This document shows positions 33,150 to 46,108 of a stretch of DNA of 64,000 nucleotides, one piece after another. The translations under genes were made by a program, and so were the position numbers. Position 1 is the first letter of the stretch; each line of letters opens with the position of its first letter. Location: contig JAKJXP020000079.1 in assembly GCA_022225965.2 (NCBI GenBank), positions 62,001-126,000 of the forward strand. The letters are read 5' to 3'. This DNA is from Diatrype stigma (lineage: Eukaryota; Ascomycota; Sordariomycetes; Xylariales; Diatrypaceae). Under the pieces are notes generated by a model. That model saw only the letters and a program-made list of their open reading frames with translations, ran no database searches and was not told the DNA's origin.

Positions 33150-35104
33150 ATGCGTCGCGCAGCAGCCGGCGTTGCCTTAGCAGGCTTGTTGGGACTGGCC
33201 GAAGTGGCCAGCGCAAAGCTTGTCAAGACGCCCAATAAGCTGTCGATCCAGGGCGGCACGTGCAAGACGACGGCTGTGGACTCTTTCTTCTCGATCCCTT
33301 ACGCGAAGCCACCCGTCGGAGACCTGCGATACGCAGCGCCTGAGCCGTATGCGCCGCCCTCTTGTGGCATCGTGATCAACGCCACGAATCCGACGCCATC
33401 CTGCATTCAGTTCGGGACCGCCTTCGAGGAAACGGGATCACAGAGTGAAGACTGGTAAGCTAGATCCTCCGCGTCTTACCCAACCACCAACTACTTACTC
33501 AGCCCTTGGTGGTCTGTCTGTCTCTGTTTGCTAACACCAGAGGCGCGACGCCTGCCTGACCATAGCCTTTACTTGAATATCTGGGCTCCTTCTTCTGCCA
33601 CCCCGGGCTCGGATCTCCCGGTCAAGGTCTGGCTGTTTGGTGGAGGGAACGAAGGTGGAGGGGTATCGGATCCCACGTACGACGGTTGTTACACAGCACA
33701 GGATTCCATCCTGGTGTCGATCAACTACCGGCTAGGCCCGCTAGGCTTCCTCGCGCTGACGGACCTCGGATTGAGCGGCAACTACGGAACCCAGGACCAG
33801 CTACTGGGGCTGCGGTGGGTGCAGGACAACATCCAGAGCTTTGGAGGCGACCCGGTTGGTTCTCCCCTTGCTGTTACTCAGTCACGTGCATAGGGGTTTG
33901 CGTACTGACGATAAGAATTCACTGGCATAGAACAAAGTCCTCCTGTTTGGAGAGTCTGCCGGAGCTACTAACACATTCGTGCTCGCCACGCGGCCCGATG
34001 CGCCCAAGCTGATGAGGGCTGCCGCCATGGAGTCGGGAGGCGGGCGAGATATCGCGACAGTGGCCGAAGCGCAGACATATCAGAAAATCTTTTTCGAGCA
34101 GCTGAACTGCAGCACGCCGGATGTACGTGCGGGACCGACCCCTCCCCTATTTACCTATTTCTTCTTTGATCCGCCCTGCCCCTCTCCGCGAACAATAACT
34201 ACGCCTCGGGCATTAGGAACTTAAGGGGAACTAACCAAACAACCAATTACAGATAGCATGCGTCCGAGCCGCCTCGCCGTCCTTGCTCCAGGCGGCCTAC
34301 GCGGCCGTGCCGGGCGAGCCCGCCCCCGGCGTGCAGACGCCCTTCAGCAGCAACGGGTCGCGCAGCTCGTGGTCGCCGCTGGTGGACGGGGTGGTGATCG
34401 CGGGGCAGCCGTCGGCGGCGGGGCTGCAGGTGCCGTCGATCCTGGGCTCGAACTCGCAGGAGGGGGCGCTGTTCGTGCTGGCCAGCTACGGCGCGGGGGC
34501 CGCGGCGCTCACGCAGGCCGACTACGACGCCTTCCTGGCGTACAACTTCGGGCCGCTCGCCGCCCGCGTCAACGACACCTTCTCCGTCTCGGACGTCTTC
34601 AACGGCTCCGTCGCCGCCGCCATGACCGTCGTCGTCACCGACGTGTCGTACAAGTGCTCCGCGCACCGCGGGCTGCTAGGGGCGGGTGGTAGTAGCGGGA
34701 AGGGTAAGGGTGTGCCGGTGTGGACCTACCGGTTCGCGCACGAGCCCGACTGCGCGTGGTACGCCAACATCCCCGCCCAGTACGTGTCGGTGCTGGGCGC
34801 GACGCACTCGAGCGAGATCCCGTTCGTCTTCAACATGACGACGAACATGCCGCCGCCCGACGGGAACTGCACCTTCCCCGCCGCCGGGCAGAAGATCGCG
34901 CACACGCTGAGCCGGGCCTGGACGAACATGGCGGAGTTCGGGGCACCGGGGCCCGACGAGGACGCGTGGCCGGCCTGGACGTCGGATAATAGCACTGGCC
35001 TGGTTGTGAACGATGCGGTCGAGGTGGGCAAGGTGGACTACGACTCATGCGCCTTCTGGGACGAGATCAACACTGCCCTTAACAAATATGCAGCAGGGCA
35101 GTGA
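33150..35104 (+). CDS. Secreted type-B carboxylesterase
   Basis: Four exons, 33150-33454, 33566-33854, 33931-34122 and 34253-35104 (introns 111, 76 and 130 bp), give 545 aa. The signal peptide is MRRAAAGVALAGLLGLAEVASA. Family landmarks are IPYAKPPVGDLRY, SEDCLYLNIWAP (restored by the first splice), the oxyanion region VWLFGGGNEGGG, SINYRLGPLGFLAL and FGGDP/NKVLLFGESAGA (second splice). The predicted triad is Ser207 (GESAG), Glu332 (NSQEGALF) and His447 (ATHSSEIPFVF). It belongs to the cholinesterase/lipase alpha/beta-hydrolase family acting on esters outside the cell; the natural substrate is unknown. The oxyanion loop is GGGN rather than the more usual HGGG. For intron 1, an alternative acceptor near 33540 would break the conserved SEDCLYLN. 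Confidence 0.88.
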
Positions 35105-35973
35105 GGTGTTGGTCCTTCCCTTGGGCTAGGCATCGTGTTTATTATACTGCTTTTTCAGGTTCTCATCAACTAGGTTCGCTATCTTGTACGATTGTATATA
35201 TAATGAGATATTGCCTCAAAAATGTATATTCATATGCGAGAATGCCCCCTTTTGGCTGCACGGGTTTACCAAGACTTAAATGCAACCCCCCTAAAAGGCC
35301 CCATTCTATTAAAAAAAAAAAAAAAAAAGAAACAAGAATAGCGATATGTATTGCCCTGCGACGAATCTTCGTCGTCAAGACATTGGGCATTTATGATTGA
35401 ATTTTGAAGATGTTAAAGAATCCATTCCGCATCAACCAGGTAGTTCTAACCGAAGTTCTGAGCTGGCTTGTGCCGTGCCATAGGCCAGGAAGTATATAAA
35501 GTGCCGATGATGTTCGTTACCGTCGGGTATTAATTGGGCCGAGGCAACAACAGCAGCTCTGTCTGTAGCCACGATTCCAATAAAGGTGGCGACACACGGA
35601 GTATGCAGGCCGCCATATAAACCCTGTTACTATCTCGTAGCCGTTCTAACAATCGCATCCCGTTGGCTTCAATCCAACTCGATGGAGCTTGCGAGCTACA
35701 GTAGGTAATTCGTACCTAATACATAATATAAGCAGCTACTTATCGCCTCTCTCCGCTTCTTACAACCCCGTGGGGCAGCAGCACTGCTTGGCTCGATCTC
35801 CGGACATAACCTATAACTAAGTACTAAGTTAATGCTTGCCTGACTACCGAAGTTATCCGACCCCGAGAACTAGCTTTATTACGTCGGTAGCAGTCAACTA
35901 CCCACTACCCATCGACCCAGCCACCCTCCTATCTACCTACCGTATACCGGACCGGTCCATCCCCACCACCACC
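35105..35973. other. Intergenic, carboxylesterase to SGNH hydrolase
   Basis: No gene. It contains an 18-nt poly(A) run at 35311-35328. The leader of the SGNH gene (about 35880-35973) is CTACC/CACC-rich. Confidence 0.5.
35311..35328. repeat. Poly(A) tract
   Basis: 18 consecutive A residues about 210 bp after the esterase stop. It may be a simple mononucleotide repeat; no retroposed body could be recognised upstream. Confidence 0.8.
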
Positions 35974-36828
35974 ATGCCCCTGCACATCGCGCAAATCGGG
36001 TCCTCGTTCGCCGCGGGGCCGGGCATCCCGCCGGTCGCGGACAGCCGAGCGATGCGATCGGGCGCGAACTTCGCGAGCCTGGTGCGGCAGCGGCTCGAGG
36101 CCGAGGGCGACAGCGGGGCGCGGCTGACGGACCTGTCGGTCTCGGGCGCGACGCTGCTGCAGCTCGTGTCGGAGCGGCAGGACGGCCGCTTCGCGCCGCA
36201 GATCGACCTGCTCCCGGCCGACGCCGACGTCGTGCTCGCGCTCGGCGGCGGCAACGACATCGGCTACATCGGCGGCCTGTTCGAGGACACGCTGGCGGCG
36301 GCGCCGTGGCCCGCCCGCCTCCTCGCCCGCCTCCTCTTCGGCGCCGGCGCCCCGCGCAAAAACGCGCCCCTCGCCGTCGACGCCCTGGCCGCCCGCTACG
36401 GCGCCATCCTCGACGCCGCGCACGCCCGCGCCCCCGGGGCCCGCGTCCTCGTCGTCGAGTACGTCACCATGCTGGGGCCGGACGTGCGGCCGGCGGGGTC
36501 GGGGTCAGGCGAGGAAGCCGACGTGGCGTTCGGCGCGGACCGCGTCGCGCACCACCGCGCCGTCGCGGCGCAGCTGCTGCAGGCGACGGCGATGGCGGCC
36601 GACGCGCCGGAGCGGCGGGCGTGGTGCGCGCGCGTCGAGGTCGACGGGCCCAGCCGCGCCCACGGCGTCGGGTCCGCGGAGCCCTGGGTCAATGGCTTCA
36701 GTTGGGGCTTGTTTTGGGCGGGTGGGGCGTTCCACCCGAACGCCGAGGGCATGAAGGCCGTCAGCGAGCTGGTGTATCGGAAGTTGGTGGAGATGGGGTT
36801 GGTGGTAGGGAAGAAGCCGGGGGAATGA
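35974..36828 (+). CDS. SGNH/GDSL-family hydrolase
   Basis: Single-exon ORF of 284 aa from the ATG at 35974; an upstream in-frame extension is leader sequence. Block I reads IGSSFAAGPG, with Ser11 as the probable nucleophile (GDS replaced by GSS). The next blocks are GGGNDIG (Asn94) and the C-terminal AFHPNAEGM (His254). The Asp normally three residues before the catalytic His (DxxHP) is Gly251 here. This could mean a dyad mechanism, an acid supplied elsewhere, or reduced activity. Some fungal GSS-type members may share this, which I cannot check. There is no signal peptide, so an intracellular esterase or lipase is expected. Extremely GC-rich at third positions. Confidence 0.8.
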   Translation: MPLHIAQIGSSFAAGPGIPPVADSRAMRSGANFASLVRQRLEAEGDSGARLTDLSVSGATLLQLVSERQDGRFAPQIDLLPADADVVLALGGGNDIGYIGGLFEDTLAAAPWPARLLARLLFGAGAPRKNAPLAVDALAARYGAILDAAHARAPGARVLVVEYVTMLGPDVRPAGSGSGEEADVAFGADRVAHHRAVAAQLLQATAMAADAPERRAWCARVEVDGPSRAHGVGSAEPWVNGFSWGLFWAGGAFHPNAEGMKAVSELVYRKLVEMGLVVGKKPGE

Positions 36829-37644
36829 GTCTCCTGGAAGGTTGAGTGGGTGAAATGAATGAATGAATGAGGGATGACCCGGAACGTTGATTACTGAATA
36901 CCAAAGCCTCAATTGTAAAACTTGCCGAAATTGCTACAAGTTGAATATAACAATAGTTTCAATTAGTTGTATTGGCGGCGTTACCTGTGTTTGCAAGAAG
37001 CCATCGCCCTCTTAGAGTTACACCGGCTCACTCGCTTCTCCCTCATAATCTTGGTAGATACTTACATAAGTTCACAGTCTTTGCTCAAAAGGCTATAAGC
37101 GATCGACTGTGTGCTCATTCAGTATCAACGCTGGTGGCAACCCGCATAAAACTATCATCTAAATCATCATGCCTAGTCAAGATAGCACGGAGCCTATTCA
37201 AGTACACCACAACAGAGCTACACGATGAAGGCACACCGGTCAAGTCGAGGCTCAACGACAGGACAACACAGCGGATAAGGAATTGATCGACCCCATCATT
37301 CGCATTTCTAGATGTCTTTCTATGTAGTCCTTTCTCTCATTCATCATACCCACTCACACCATCGTTAAGTCTAATAAGCCCGTTCCCTCCCCGATGGTGA
37401 TCGGGAGGTACACAGTGACAGCGGCCACAATGCATCCCATCAGTCATCACCCCTCAGTGTCCGATGGTCATTCCCCCCTTCTAATCCCCCCTTTATACCT
37501 GGGCCCCGAACATCAGCGTTCAGTGCTAACTCAGCCCTAACCCCTATTGACAGCCCGCCCCCCTAACCTAACCCTCATCCCGTCAATATTATCCACCTCT
37601 ATCATCCATCGATCCACCCATCCACACACCCATACGCCCATTAT
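36829..37644. other. Intergenic between convergent SGNH hydrolase and LAA1-like
   Basis: No gene. TGAA tetranucleotide repeat at about 36855-36869, and a CCTAACCTAACCCT stretch near 37563 that resembles but does not match telomere repeats. Confidence 0.5.
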
Positions 37645-40600
37645 TCAACCACCGAAGTCCATCTTCAGCGCAATGCTAGGCTGGCCCCTATTCGCCTCAC
37701 CGCCCTTATCGGCGCCGGCGCCGCCGGCGCCCTGGCGCCCGGACCGGATGACCTCCTCCATGAAGGCCCTCTGGCCCTCGTTCATATTGGCCACGACGCC
37801 GCGGAAGGCGCTCTGGTCGGCGGAGGCGAGCTCCAGCAGCCGGGCGCTGGTCTCACGGTACACAGCCACGTCCTGACCCCCGCCGCCAGCGCCTCCCTCG
37901 GTGGCCGCGCGCGACAGCAGCGCCGGCGCCACGACCGACATGGCGATCTGCCTGTGCGTCTCGTTGTCGCCGACGGCCGCGCTGGCCACGTACTGGGTCA
38001 GCGTGTGGGCGACGAGGGCCCGCGCGCGCTCTGGGTCCTCGGACCCTGTGTCCGCCACGAACGCGATCAGGCGCGGCAGCAGGTAGCGCGCGATGGACTG
38101 GTCGGCCGGCGTCGGCGACGGCTGCAGGAGCAGGGACTTGATGCAGTTGGCGGCGATCTTGGCTGTCTACAAAGAAGGGTGCTCTGTTAGTAACAAAGTA
38201 GACTAGGTGCTAATTAGGCAAAAGGGGGCTGGTCTAGGGTCGGACCGAAAATAGGAAACAAAGAAAAACAAAAAAGGGGAGCGCTGGCTGCAAAAAAAGA
38301 AGATGATAGGGGGGTAGGCGGTGCTAGGTACGGGCTACTACTTACCATACGATCGCGCAGACAATCCAAGGCCTCGTCCAAAAACCTCGCAACAAGGGCT
38401 TCGCTGGCGGGGAGGCGGTTGGCGCCGCCCGTGAAGAGGATGGTGATGGCCAGGAGGCAGTTCTTGACGCACTGCAGCGAGGTCGGCGTCTCGCGCTTTT
38501 GGGCGTTGAGGTAGATGCTCAAGAAGCGGCGCAGGCAGCCCTGGACCTGGCCGTCGGTTGTAGCCGTAGAGGTAGAGGGGGACTTGCCCTTGTCATCTGG
38601 CTGGGACTGAGGACTGCCGGGCATGCAGGCGACGAAGCGCTTGAACGTCGGCAGGGCCAGAGGCACGATGACGTCCTGGCAGGGGCCCGGCGTGGCGAGG
38701 ATCGTGGCGAAGACGTGGATGATGCACGCGTGCAGGTCCGTCTTGATGATGGCCGGGAACACCTCGGCGGCGTCGACGATGGCGTTGAGGCTCGTTCGGA
38801 TGAGCAGGACGGCTTCCTCGGTCAGCTGGTGGCGTACTGGCTGGTTGGCCTCAGTCAGGTTCGGTAGGAGTCCGGACAACACGAGGACTATGATCCTCGT
38901 CAGCTCGAACAGCTGTTCAATGTCCTCGGATAGATCGCCATCATCGGGTTGCTCCTTCTTCCTGGCGGACGGATGAGCAACGCAGAGGGCTCGTGCAATC
39001 TCGACAATGACTCCTTGGACGTCAAGGCCTTCCGTCAACACCAGGCGATCCAGTAGGTCCATTGTCTCGGAGAAGATTGCCTCGCGATAGATAGCATGGC
39101 CCGAGACACTTGGGTGTAGGATCTTCTTAAGAGCCTGGAGAATCTCCAGTGTTTGTTCCTGTGTGGCCAGCGAATCGGTCTGACCAGGTCTTGTGGCAAG
39201 TGCCTCGAACGCAATGCCGAAGAGGACGAAGAAGAACGCCACTGGCTCATCCCGATAGTTGATGTCAGCGCCCTTTCCTTGCCCGTTCGTCGACGGCGCA
39301 CCTGTCTCCTTCCCATCTAATGCATCAAAAACAAATTCACTATCCTGCTCGATGAGACTGGCAATAGCATCTACAAGCTTCAGCCAAGACTCCTGGTAGA
39401 ACCTAAGGAGCGTTTCGCGGTTGAGGGCGGAATAGATGGTGTCCAGACTGCCCGACATGGACGGAGGACCCAACGTCATTGAAATATCGGGCTCGAATCT
39501 CAAGCGAGCGAACTCTCGCAGGGACGCCAGCCACAGGGGCGTCAACGTCCCAATATGGGGTTTGAGAACATCGAGAAGATACTTCTGTTCAGAGCTAGCC
39601 ACTTGGAGATCTGCCCAGGCTGAGAAGACAGACATCTTCACCATGACCTGCGCGTTCGAACTGAGACCCTGGAGGTCGCCAATGCCGGCATTTTCTGTCT
39701 CAGAGGAGAAATTCTCCAGTGCAGTGACGAGTGTCTTCAGAATGCGACCCATGCGGTCCACATCAGTGACGATACCCGTCGAAATAAAAGCGGCACAGAC
39801 GTTGACAGCCTCTGAAGCCAGCTCCGGGGAAGAGTCTGCAGCGAATGCCGGAGTTAAGGCCGAGCCTATCTGAGCCTGGTATTGCTCCAGGAGCATCGCC
39901 TCTTCGAAATCGGGATCTGGCACCTTGCCGAACATCTTCAAGACAGCCCCAATTATCTTCAAGCCCCAGACCCTGGATTCTAACACGCTGGAGGTAGAAG
40001 CAGAAAACGCCATTCGAACAACGTCGGCGATCCTGCTTTGAAGTGCTACCTGAGCGGGGGACTCACCGTTTGTGGCAATGTCCTTCCCGATTAAGATAAA
40101 GATATCATGGAGGCAGCTCATCGCGAAGGTCCGAACCTGCCAACGGAGAGGTTCTGCGTCGGAACGCGACGGCTCCTTCTCATCTTTCACTACGCCACCC
40201 GCTGCAGCAAAGCCAGCGACCTCTTCGTCCTGAAGATCAATCGCAGGGCCGCTCTTGGCCTCGGGGCCGTGCGCTTCCTCGGCAGCCTTTGGCCGGGTCA
40301 TCTTAAGAACATTTTGGAAGCGAACCAACCAAGCTCCAGTGTCGGATAACGAGGTTTGGCGTACCCAGTTTCGGATGATATTGCGGATCCCGTCATGCTG
40401 GGGTGAGACATCGAGCACGAGCCAGAGTTGGTCTTCGAGCCCTGGATCCGCTGCCGCGATAACATCGTACGAATCCCTCTTCATAAGGTTATAAAGACCA
40501 TCAACAGCGACGTCGCGTAGATCGTGATGCTCAGAGTTGAGATACCTCTGCAGTGTCTTCACGTAATCACTGAAGACCATATGCCCTGGAGCGTAGAGGG

Positions 40601-43600
40601 ACAGGTGCTCCAAGCAAGACAAACTCGCACGCTGGACCAGGATATCCTCTTCGTTCTGGAGCTGGCCGATCAGGGTCAGGATCAACTCGCGAGACTTTGT
40701 AGAGTCTTGTAGATCTGGGCCGACAACATTGATAATCGAGTCTAAGCAGCGCGTAATAGCTGCCGTGGTGGAGAGTTCTACCTCCAGACTCATCGATATC
40801 GGCGAGGCCACTTCCGAGTGGTGCGTCTCCGAGAGGTACAATTGAGCTAGCATACCCAACGTACCAGATACATACGGCCCAAATCCAAGTCCTGCTGCAT
40901 CTGCGGCATTCGCTAGAGCCTCCAGTGCCCAAAAGTGGACGGTAGGGTGTGGGTCATTGCAGAGCGACATCAAGATACCAGTAATAGTCTTGAGGTGATA
41001 TGCCGCACCCATGCCACCAACTTTGGCCTGAATGGCACCGAGTGCCATAGCACATCCAGCGCGAGCGCTGGGCTCACGGTTAGCGACAATGGTATCGATC
41101 AGGTATTTCATCTCATGGTTGGTGGATGCATTGCCGCAGGCGCTACACAACCGTGCGATCGCGCTATATCCGAGATTGCGGACGTATTGGTCGGTGTCAA
41201 CTAAGAAACCTCCCATCATCTCTTGGAGCAGCTTTTCGACCGCCAAATTCGTTACATCGCCAGGTGGCGACTGAGTCTCTTTGACGGCAACTTTCAAGGT
41301 AGAATATAAGGCGGTAGAGACGTTGACGTCGATAGCAGCCTTTCGGCCAGGATCTCGCTGTAAAGGTCCTGCCGAAATGAAGGTGGCAATCTGCTCCAAA
41401 ACGCTCTCTTGCACCTTGGCAGGCGTAAGCGGGAAGACGAATGCGAACAGCTGGATTGCCATATTGACAACTTCGGTTGCTGGCGGGTCCGGCAAACTTG
41501 GGAATTGGCCAGTATCACCAGCATAGATGACTGCTGCATCATGCTCCAACGATGAACAGATAGGCGACACGAGAAGATCATCGATGAGACTATCGGGATT
41601 GCTATCGTCGTCCGGTATAGCATCCGTAGACTCATCTTTTTGACCGGGCAAGCCTCGAAATTTGAATCCGCGGACTAGTCCATTGACTCCAAACCCGGCG
41701 TTATCTCCGACTTCCCAGATAGTCTCGAAAGTGCCAGCAGCGTTGGCGATAGATGCGCTTAAGCTGCTAGGGGCGTAGTTCTCGGGGTCGGCAAACAGGG
41801 ATATAGCCAAGGTCAAGAGATTAGATTGCAGGAGGGCCTCGCTACCACCCGGCGGGCTTTGGTTGACAAGCTTAATGTAGCACTGTAAAACACGTCTCTG
41901 AGCCATCATATCCAGGTCTAGCAACTGTAAGGCAGGAGTCAACCTCTGCGATATGTCGTCGGTGGTTTTCTTCGACGGCAGCATTTTCAGGAAGACGGAT
42001 GTATTCTGTAACATAGTAGCGATGCGCTTGGAGACATCCACGGTCAATAAGCGACTATTGAATTGCAGAAAAGACAGAATGCATCCTAAAGCGCATTCCT
42101 TGACGTGAGTGAGATATGATACCTCGAGGATGCTGCGGTGCGCGAAGTTGTCTTTCGCAAGAGGTTTAGGGGTAGCATTCTTCCAGAGAATGAGCAGTTG
42201 TGAGAGGTGGATTTTCACGAAACTCGGCCCCAAAGACATGAGGCCACCAAGCAGGATCCAAGTAACCTGCACCTGTGTAGCCGAAGCACGGAGCTCGGAC
42301 TTGCCACTCGACTTCAGTAAATCGGTCGCCATGGAGTACACTCGGTTATTGACATCGAGTGACCCGTAGAGAGGACGCGCCGGACTGGCGCTGAGGGTTG
42401 CGGCTAGCCCATGTGCAAAGCCCACACATCTTCTCGAGGAGCTCTTCCCGTTGCTAAGCAAGGCCAACTCTCGGCTGAGACTGTTCATGCATACAGATAG
42501 ACAGGGCAAGAGCTGCTGAGGACAGGCAAGGACGAAGGTCTTCATGCACTGCGATGCGTGGACCTGCACGCTGTAACTGGGATGTTGTAGTATCTGCAGG
42601 AGACCATCCCGACAAGCCTCTGCGAAGTTGTTGGCGGCTGATCCAAGGGATTCAACAAGAGAAGCAACGGCGCCGAGAGCTGCGATCAGGGTGTGCTTAG
42701 TCGGCTCAGGCCGCTCCTTCAATGCCTGAGGGTAGTTCTTAAGCACATCATTGATGAGCACTTTGGCGGCGTCTATCTGGCCTGATTCGCCTAGAATCCT
42801 CTTGCCGATGACAACCTGAATAACAGTATCGACGATGCGTCTAGTGATGAGCAGCCTGTATCGGTTATTGGTGATATTTTGGTGGCCAAGGAGGTCTATC
42901 GTCAAGCATTCCAGGATTCTCAAGTAATTTCTTTCCACAAACCTCTCCCCCAGCCGCTTCATGACTCGTCCATAACATACCCCAAGGGCCGCCCTGGCCC
43001 TGTTAGTAGTGGACATGCGCAAGTATTGCGTTGTCAGTGTGCCGAGGATGTCGTTCAGCGACAGAGCCAAATCCCGACCCTTTTTACCACCAGGGGCGGG
43101 GCTGCCCGGCCGGGACGACGGGAGATCGTCATCATCATCGAGGTTTGCGCCAGGCTGGACGGAGGCCCGCTTGCTCGCCTTCGATTTGGGTTTTTTGGTC
43201 TTGGGCATAGCACTGAGCGCAGCCTCGGAGTGGGCTTTGACCATTGTCTCGGCCAAACAGTCGGCTGCGGCATGCCGTACTTGGGGCGAGCTCGAGTCGA
43301 TAGCCTTGAAGATCGCGGTCTTGAGGTTTTCGAAGTCGCTAGAATTCCCAAAATACGGAGTGCATCTGACCAGCGATCTCAAGCAGCGACAGGCAGAGAT
43401 GATAGTCAACGACCCCTTGTCTGTGGACGTAGCATTCCGCCCCTGCTTCCAGATGTCCCTCGCGATGGTCTCGTCGAGGCTCCCCTTTATCATGCCGACA
43501 ATCTTGGCCAAAGTGGTGAACACGGCGGCACGGAGTCCAGCGTGGGTTTGCGAAGACTTGAGGACCTTGACCAGCGCACCAGAAGCCAGCTGGTGAAGAG

Positions 43601-44150
43601 GGATGGCGCTGTCGCCGGCAGCGGCATATACGTCGCCAAGACAGGTGACAGCCGCATGACGGGCGCGAATCTCCTGCTCGGTCTTGGACTTCCCATTCGA
43701 TATTATACCAACTAGGTCGTTGACGGTCTCGAAGAGGAGCTTCCTGTCTCCCTTGGCGAATACGTGCGCCAGGATCTTCCCGAGGTTGTTTCGTACGACT
43801 CGGCTCGGAGACGGGGATGGTAGGTTGATGACTTGGAAGACCTCCTTCTTGAGGTAAAACTGCTGCGCCGTACAGTCGTCGCCGTCCAGTCGCCGGACAT
43901 GGCTACTCAGACTCGATACGTAGTTCAGTAAGAATAGGTCTTGTTGTTCGGCGGGCAGCGATTGTAACTTGGCGACGTCGAGTTCGGGGTTGTTGGTGGC
44001 GTTGTTATAAGCTGCAGCAGCTGTAGTGATAGCAGCTGCAGCTACGTTGGTGGTGTTAGTGTTGGCGCTCCGCGAAGGCGAGGCCGGATCTGGCGTTGCT
44101 GTTCCATTGTCATTAGGGCCGTCGCGGGATGGGCGATTAGAGGACGACAT
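37645..44150 (-). CDS. LAA1: Giant HEAT-repeat protein, Laa1/HEATR5 family
   Basis: Two exons on the minus strand, 44150-38346 and 38166-37645, with a 179-bp intron (GTAAGT...TTTGTAG), give 2108 aa. This is close to yeast Laa1 and human HEATR5B (about 2000-2070 aa). A Ser/Asn/Ala-rich N-terminus is followed by HEAT-like helical repeats throughout. Characteristic stretches are VRNNLGKILAHVFAKGDRKLLF, RTRAALGVCYGRVMKRLGERFVERNY-type text and YSVQVHASQCMKTFVLACPQ. The family binds the AP-1 clathrin adaptor and supports its membrane localisation in TGN/endosome traffic. The final exon (174 codons with stop) contains TAKIAANCIKSLLLQPS and ends KMDFGG. Divergent from the TACO1-like gene. The identification rests on length, repeat architecture and remembered family character, not on an alignment. 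Confidence 0.82.
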
Positions 44151-44945
44151 GGGGAGCTTGGAACGGGGCTACTATGAGGTAGGTGTGTATAACTCTAAGT
44201 AGGCAAGTCGGTGTAGTGTAGTGTTCAATATGTAGTGGTTCTTGGATAAAATATATGAATATGAACTCAATGTAGGCCGTGGCGGAGAGAATAGTGCCAG
44301 TGCCGAATTAGGGGGTCATGACGGTGGGCTCGAAGTTCAGGCGTGCTTGTCACTAATGAAGAGCTCCTGATAAATGCAGGTAAGAACCAACGATGAACGC
44401 GAATACGAAGTATGAAGTATGAGTATGTAGTGTATGAGTGAGGTTAAGCTTCCCCTTCCCCCTGTGGCCCTTTACGGTGATGGTATTTGGTATTTTGGTA
44501 GGCAAGCACGAAGTAATAATCTTGGCTTCGTTTCGGTCATGGGCCATGCACGATGGTATTGGTCGGTGACACGCATTCGATCCGATCCAATTCCATTCCA
44601 CCCATTCAATTAAAGCTCCGGATTGTGGCATAAAGCATTCTGAAGCATAAGTGCATATATATGGGTACGGCATCCACACCATCAGGTACTGTGGGATCCC
44701 TTCACCCCACCATCGGGTACCATTAGGCGGTCTTGCTATGGCGCTATACAACAGCGGCACCTGAGAATACTTAGAAGTACAACTGACAGCTAGCACTAAT
44801 GTGTCACGTATGCAGGTATTCTACGAAAAAGCAATATTGAACCTTGAAGCCTGGAGCAAAATGGAGGAAACCTCTGTAAGCTGTTAAATTCCTATGTTAG
44901 AGACGCTGCGTGTGATTCTCGTAGCCACAGCCCAATGATTGCAAA
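44151..44945. other. Bidirectional promoter region, LAA1-like / TACO1-like
   Basis: 795 bp between two divergent start codons. It holds short frames only. AGTATGAAGTATGAGTATG repeats lie at about 44409-44427. Confidence 0.5.
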
Positions 44946-46108
44946 ATGGCAGCCCCTCTCCTCCCCTTCGCTCGATTCGGCGCAACCATACGAATACCGC
45001 GATCCTCCGTATGCGCACAATGTCGCCGCTCCTTCACATCCGACGTGACGCGCTACAGCGGGCACAACCGGTGGTCCAAGATCAAGCACGAGAAGGGCGC
45101 CGCCGATAAGAAGAAGAACGCCCAGCGGACCACCTTCGCGAACCACCTCACCTTGTATTCGAAGCGTAGGTAGCTCGTGCCGGCGTCAGGCTTCGGCTTT
45201 TCCCAATGGTCGCCCGGGCGTTTGCTGACAGGGGATTGCGGCAGTCTACGGTGCGGATCCGAGCTTGAACTCGCAGCTGGCCTCCGTCATAACGGCCGCG
45301 AAGAAAGGTACATACCTGCACACACACCCACGCACACACCCACGCTTGTATACAACACAACAGACCCCCCTCCAACGAATCGTGCCCCGGGTGGGGCATT
45401 GGTAGCGACTGACGGACTGCTGACGACAATGGTTCCACAGCGGGCATGCCGAAAGCCAACATCGACATAGCGATCGCGCGCGGGCAGGGCAAGTCCTCGA
45501 CGGGCCAGGGCCTCGAGAGCGCGACGCTGGAGGCGATGCTGCCGCCGCCGACGTCGGCCGCCATGGTGATCGACATCGAGACGGACAACAAGCAGCGGTC
45601 GCTCAAGGACCTGCGGTCCATTATCAAGGACTTCGGCGCCAACGTCGCGCCCACCTCCTACCTGTTCCGGCGCCTCGGCCGCACCGTCCTCCGGCTGAAG
45701 AACAGCGATGGCGACAGCAAGAAAGGGGTAGGGGGAGCAGGAGAAGGGGAAGGGGCAGGAGAGATGGACTTCGACGACGTGTTCATGCAGGCGCTGGACG
45801 CCGGCGCCGAGGACGTCGAGCAGGACGAGGACGGCAACGTCGTCATCTGGACCCAGCCCAGCGCCATCCACCAGGTCGCCCACAAGCTGACCGCCGCCCT
45901 CGGCACGGAGATCCTGAGCCAGGACATCATATACTCGCCCACGGCCGACAAGGTCAAGGTCGACGATGCCGAAGCGGCCAAAGTACTAAGGGCCTGCTTA
46001 GCCGCCGTGCGCGACTACCCAGACGTCCAGGCCATGTATACGAATCTCGAGCGGGGCGAGGTGGACGAGGAGCTCTGGGATAGCATAGAGGAGAGCTTGG
46101 AACTGTAA
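44946..46108 (+). CDS. Mitochondrial translational activator, TACO1/YebC family
   Basis: Three exons, 44946-45165, 45245-45307 and 45441-46108 (introns 79 and 133 bp), give 316 aa. The N-terminus (MAAPLLPFARFGATIRIPRSS) is an Arg-containing mitochondrial presequence. YebC landmarks are SGHNRWSKIKHEKGAADKKK, then LYGADPSLNSQLASVI (exon 2) and AGMPKANIDIAIARGQGK, all joined exactly by the splices. Later come a conserved acidic segment DVFMQALDAGAEDVEQDED and EILSQDIIYSP. The human homologue TACO1 promotes COX1 mRNA translation, and fungal homologues are mitoribosome-associated. A Gly/Glu-rich insert (GVGGAGEGEGAGE) is unusual. Convergent with PET100, another cytochrome oxidase biogenesis gene, 332 bp away. 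Confidence 0.92.

Noticed and set aside
37552..37575. CCTAACCTAACCCT, telomere-like repeat
   Set aside because: Only two imperfect units; not the CCCTAA tandem array expected of telomeric DNA.
42879..43715. 278-codon plus-strand frame within LAA1
   Set aside because: Antisense shadow of a long HEAT-repeat coding region.
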